Positions 5,973 through 7,808 of a stretch of 7,808 bases of DNA are shown here, in pieces. Every line of letters starts with the position of its first letter. The first letter of the stretch is position 1. The stretch comes from Campylobacter concisus. Its GTDB lineage: Bacteria; Campylobacterota; Campylobacteria; Campylobacterales; Campylobacteraceae. The position numbers were made by a program, and so were the translations under genes. Below the pieces are notes generated by a model that worked only from the letters and a program-made list of their open reading frames with translations, made no database searches and had not been told where the DNA came from. The DNA is taken from assembly GCA_018375265.1 (NCBI GenBank), contig JAHADO010000056.1, forward strand, positions 1 through 7,808. Direction: 5' to 3'.

Positions 5973-6995
5973 ATGATTTTTATAGACGCTTGCCTTAAAA
6001 AACCTACGCCATACACGCCTGTTTGGATGATGCGCCAAGCTGGCAGATATCTACCAGAATATATGGCTGTAAGAGCTAAAGCTGGGGACTTTTTATCACT
6101 TTGCAAAGACTATAAAAAGGCTAGCGAGGTCACGCTTCAGCCAGTTGATATCCTTGGCGTTGATGCGGCGATTTTATTTAGCGATATCCTTGTTGTGCCT
6201 CTTGAAATGGGCATGGATCTGCGCTTTGAAAAGGGCGAGGGACCAGTTTTTACAAAGCCTCTGCGTGATGAGGCAGCTCTTGATGCACTTAGTATCGAAA
6301 GATCGGTTAAGAGCTTAGCATACGTCTATGACACGATCAAACTTACAAGAGAAAATTTAGCCAAAGATAAGGCGCTCATTGGTTTTTGCGGAGCACCTTG
6401 GACGATAGCTACATATATGATCGAGGGTGGTGGCAGCAAAAACTATGCGGTCTGCAAAAAAATGCTCTATGAAAATCCAGAATTTTTGCATCAAATTTTA
6501 GAAAAAGTGACGCAAGTGCTTATCCTTTACGTCAAAGAGCAGATAAAAGCTGGCGTAAATGCGGTGCAAATTTTTGACAGCTGGGCGGCTGCACTTGAAG
6601 AGCAGGCATATTTTGAGTTTGGATTTAGCTATATAAATAAGATAGTTGATAGCGTAAAGGCTGAATTTCCAGATATCCCAGTCATAGTTTTCCCAAAAGG
6701 TATCAGTGGCTATTTGGATAAAATTTCAGGCAAATTTGATGTTTTTGGAGTTGATTGGAGCACGCCGATAGAGCTGGCAAAAGAAAAACTAAGCCCAAGA
6801 TACGTCCTTCAGGGCAATATGGAGCCAACAAGGCTATATAGCAAAAAGGCGATCGATGAGGGCGTGGATAAAATTTTAAGCACGATGAAAGGCGCGCCGC
6901 ATATTTTCAACCTTGGTCATGGGATCTTGCCTGATGTGCCAGTTGAAAACGCAAAATATTTCATAAAAGAGGTTCAAAGAAAAAGTGCAAGATAG
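5973..6995 (+). CDS. hemE: Uroporphyrinogen decarboxylase
   Basis: HemE removes the four acetate carboxyl groups of uroporphyrinogen III to give coproporphyrinogen III in cytoplasmic heme synthesis, without a cofactor. The 340-residue protein carries both family signatures: [15 protein letters not shown] (16-30), with the substrate-binding Arg residues, and [13 protein letters not shown] (137-149). It also has the catalytic-site Asp in FSDILVVP (Asp71), the FDSWA segment (201-205), and GHGI (315-318) near the C-terminus with its conserved His. The start is the ATG at 5973, well spaced from AAAGGAA; an in-frame TTG one codon earlier is less likely. The 3' end is overlapped by 11 bases by a radical SAM gene in another frame, so the two are probably co-transcribed and translationally coupled. 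Identification is firm. Confidence 0.97.
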   Translation: MIFIDACLKKPTPYTPVWMMRQAGRYLPEYMAVRAKAGDFLSLCKDYKKASEVTLQPVDILGVDAAILFSDILVVPLEMGMDLRFEKGEGPVFTKPLRDEAALDALSIERSVKSLAYVYDTIKLTRENLAKDKALIGFCGAPWTIATYMIEGGGSKNYAVCKKMLYENPEFLHQILEKVTQVLILYVKEQIKAGVNAVQIFDSWAAALEEQAYFEFGFSYINKIVDSVKAEFPDIPVIVFPKGISGYLDKISGKFDVFGVDWSTPIELAKEKLSPRYVLQGNMEPTRLYSKKAIDEGVDKILSTMKGAPHIFNLGHGILPDVPVENAKYFIKEVQRKSAR

Positions 6996-7808
6996 CACTA
7001 TCGTCTTTGGGCCGATAAATTCGCGCCGTTTTGGCATGAGCCTTGGCATCGATCTAAGCCCAAAACAAAAATCATGCAATTTTGACTGTGTTTATTGCGA
7101 GCTAAAGGGCGCAAAGCCAGTTGAAGAGATAGAAAATCCGCCAAGCATTGATGGGATCATAAGCGCTTTAAAAGAAGCATTAAAAGTTCATCAAAACATC
7201 GATGTCATCACGCTTACAGCAAATGGCGAACCAACTCTTTATCCGCACTTAAAAGAGCTGATAGTAAAAGTAGATGAGCTAAAAGGCAGGGCAAAAACTC
7301 TTATCCTAAGCAATGGCTCTGGCGTAAGAGATCAAAAAATTTGTGAAGCCTTGCAAGGGCTTGATATAGTGAAATTTAGCCTTGATAGCGCCGTGCAAAG
7401 CACATTTAAAAAGATAGACCGCAACAAAAGTGGCATAGAAATAAATGAACTTATAAAAGCAATGGCTAAATTTCGCAAGGAATTTAAGGGCGAGCTTGTG
7501 CTTGAAATTTTGGTCGTGGCTGGATTTAACGACAAAGAAGAGGAATTTATGACGGTTAATGAGGCCATAAACGAGATAGCTCCACACCGAGTGGATGTGG
7601 GTACGATAGATCGTCCGCCAGCTTACAACGTAAAAGGCGTTGATGCTAGTAGGCTTGAAGAGCTAGCAAGCAAGATAAACGGCGTGCCAGTTACCATAGC
7701 TAGGGCTCACAAGATAGAGCAAAAGTATGAATTTAGCAAGAGTGAAATTTTAGCCATGCTAGAGCGCCGTCCGCAAACTACGGCAAATGTAGAAGAAAAT
7801 TTCTCAGA
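6985..7808 (+). CDS. Radical SAM protein, COG0731-like (3' end outside window)
   Basis: This frame has 274 visible residues and no stop before the window ends. It begins with [18 protein letters not shown] (8-25), the typical opening of COG0731-type radical SAM proteins. The cluster-binding motif CNFDCVYC follows, with Cys31, Cys35 and Cys38 (CxxxCxxC) for a [4Fe-4S] cluster and S-adenosylmethionine. TANGEPTL (78-85) is the GE motif that contacts SAM, and LSNGS (108-112), FSLDS (131-135) and DRPPAY (209-214) continue the TIM-barrel pattern. The C-terminal [14 protein letters not shown] region resembles the small helical domain of these proteins. The chosen start is GTG at 6985, the only start-type codon just before the conserved opening, inside the last codons of hemE; GAGG lies about 12 bases upstream. 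Relatives include wyosine-type tRNA enzymes, but the bacterial members have no proven reaction, so none is assigned. Confidence 0.88.
   Translation, partial: MQDSTIVFGPINSRRFGMSLGIDLSPKQKSCNFDCVYCELKGAKPVEEIENPPSIDGIISALKEALKVHQNIDVITLTANGEPTLYPHLKELIVKVDELKGRAKTLILSNGSGVRDQKICEALQGLDIVKFSLDSAVQSTFKKIDRNKSGIEINELIKAMAKFRKEFKGELVLEILVVAGFNDKEEEFMTVNEAINEIAPHRVDVGTIDRPPAYNVKGVDASRLEELASKINGVPVTIARAHKIEQKYEFSKSEILAMLERRPQTTANVEENFS

Noticed and set aside
7306..7587. Minus-strand open frames within the radical SAM gene
   Set aside because: They oppose a frame with clear radical SAM motifs; their hydrophobic composition is typical of the complement of such a gene.
1..7808. CRISPR array, insertion sequence, tRNA or rRNA gene
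   Set aside because: No spaced direct repeats, transposase motifs, terminal inverted repeats or tRNA/rRNA-like sequence were seen on reading; the frequent AAATTT words are general base composition.

Overview
The window looks like ordinary chromosome of an epsilonproteobacterium, most likely Campylobacter and closest in flavour to C. concisus or its relatives. This rests on the protein sequences, the FliM-FliY switch pair, the low-GC composition, the many AAATTT-type words in the spacers, and promoters that show a TATAAAAT-like -10 box without a clear -35. No species-level comparison could be run.

Positions 1-2476 hold a tightly packed plus-strand group. It starts with fliM (5' end cut off by the window), then fliY overlapping it by 11 bases, then a LOG-family nucleotide phosphoribohydrolase-like gene whose ATG shares one base with the fliY stop codon. 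The first two genes build the flagellar switch (C-ring); the third is metabolic and seems to ride on the same transcript. After a 46-base gap with its own promoter-like box comes mnmA (tRNA U34 2-thiolation). It converges on, and overlaps by 14 bases, a minus-strand DUF488 gene. A 173-base AT-rich spacer then leads to prs (PRPP synthase), which is followed by a hairpin.

Positions 4998-5373 are the only long stretch without a recognised gene. They contain the least ordinary material in the window: a possible 40-residue protein with six cysteines (5200-5322), a promoter-like box, and a short hairpin (5343-5367). The 3' arm of that hairpin is the Shine-Dalgarno sequence of the next gene, and a run of five T follows it. 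That next gene encodes a YqhA/UPF0114 inner-membrane protein with a TTG start, and it ends in a 12-bp terminator-like stem.

The right end holds hemE (uroporphyrinogen decarboxylase), overlapped by 11 bases by a GTG-started radical SAM gene that runs off the window.

Most of the window is housekeeping: motility, tRNA modification, PRPP and heme synthesis. No mobile element, CRISPR array, rRNA or tRNA gene was seen. The best candidates for something undescribed are the cysteine-rich microprotein with the hairpin behind it, and the radical SAM enzyme coupled to hemE.
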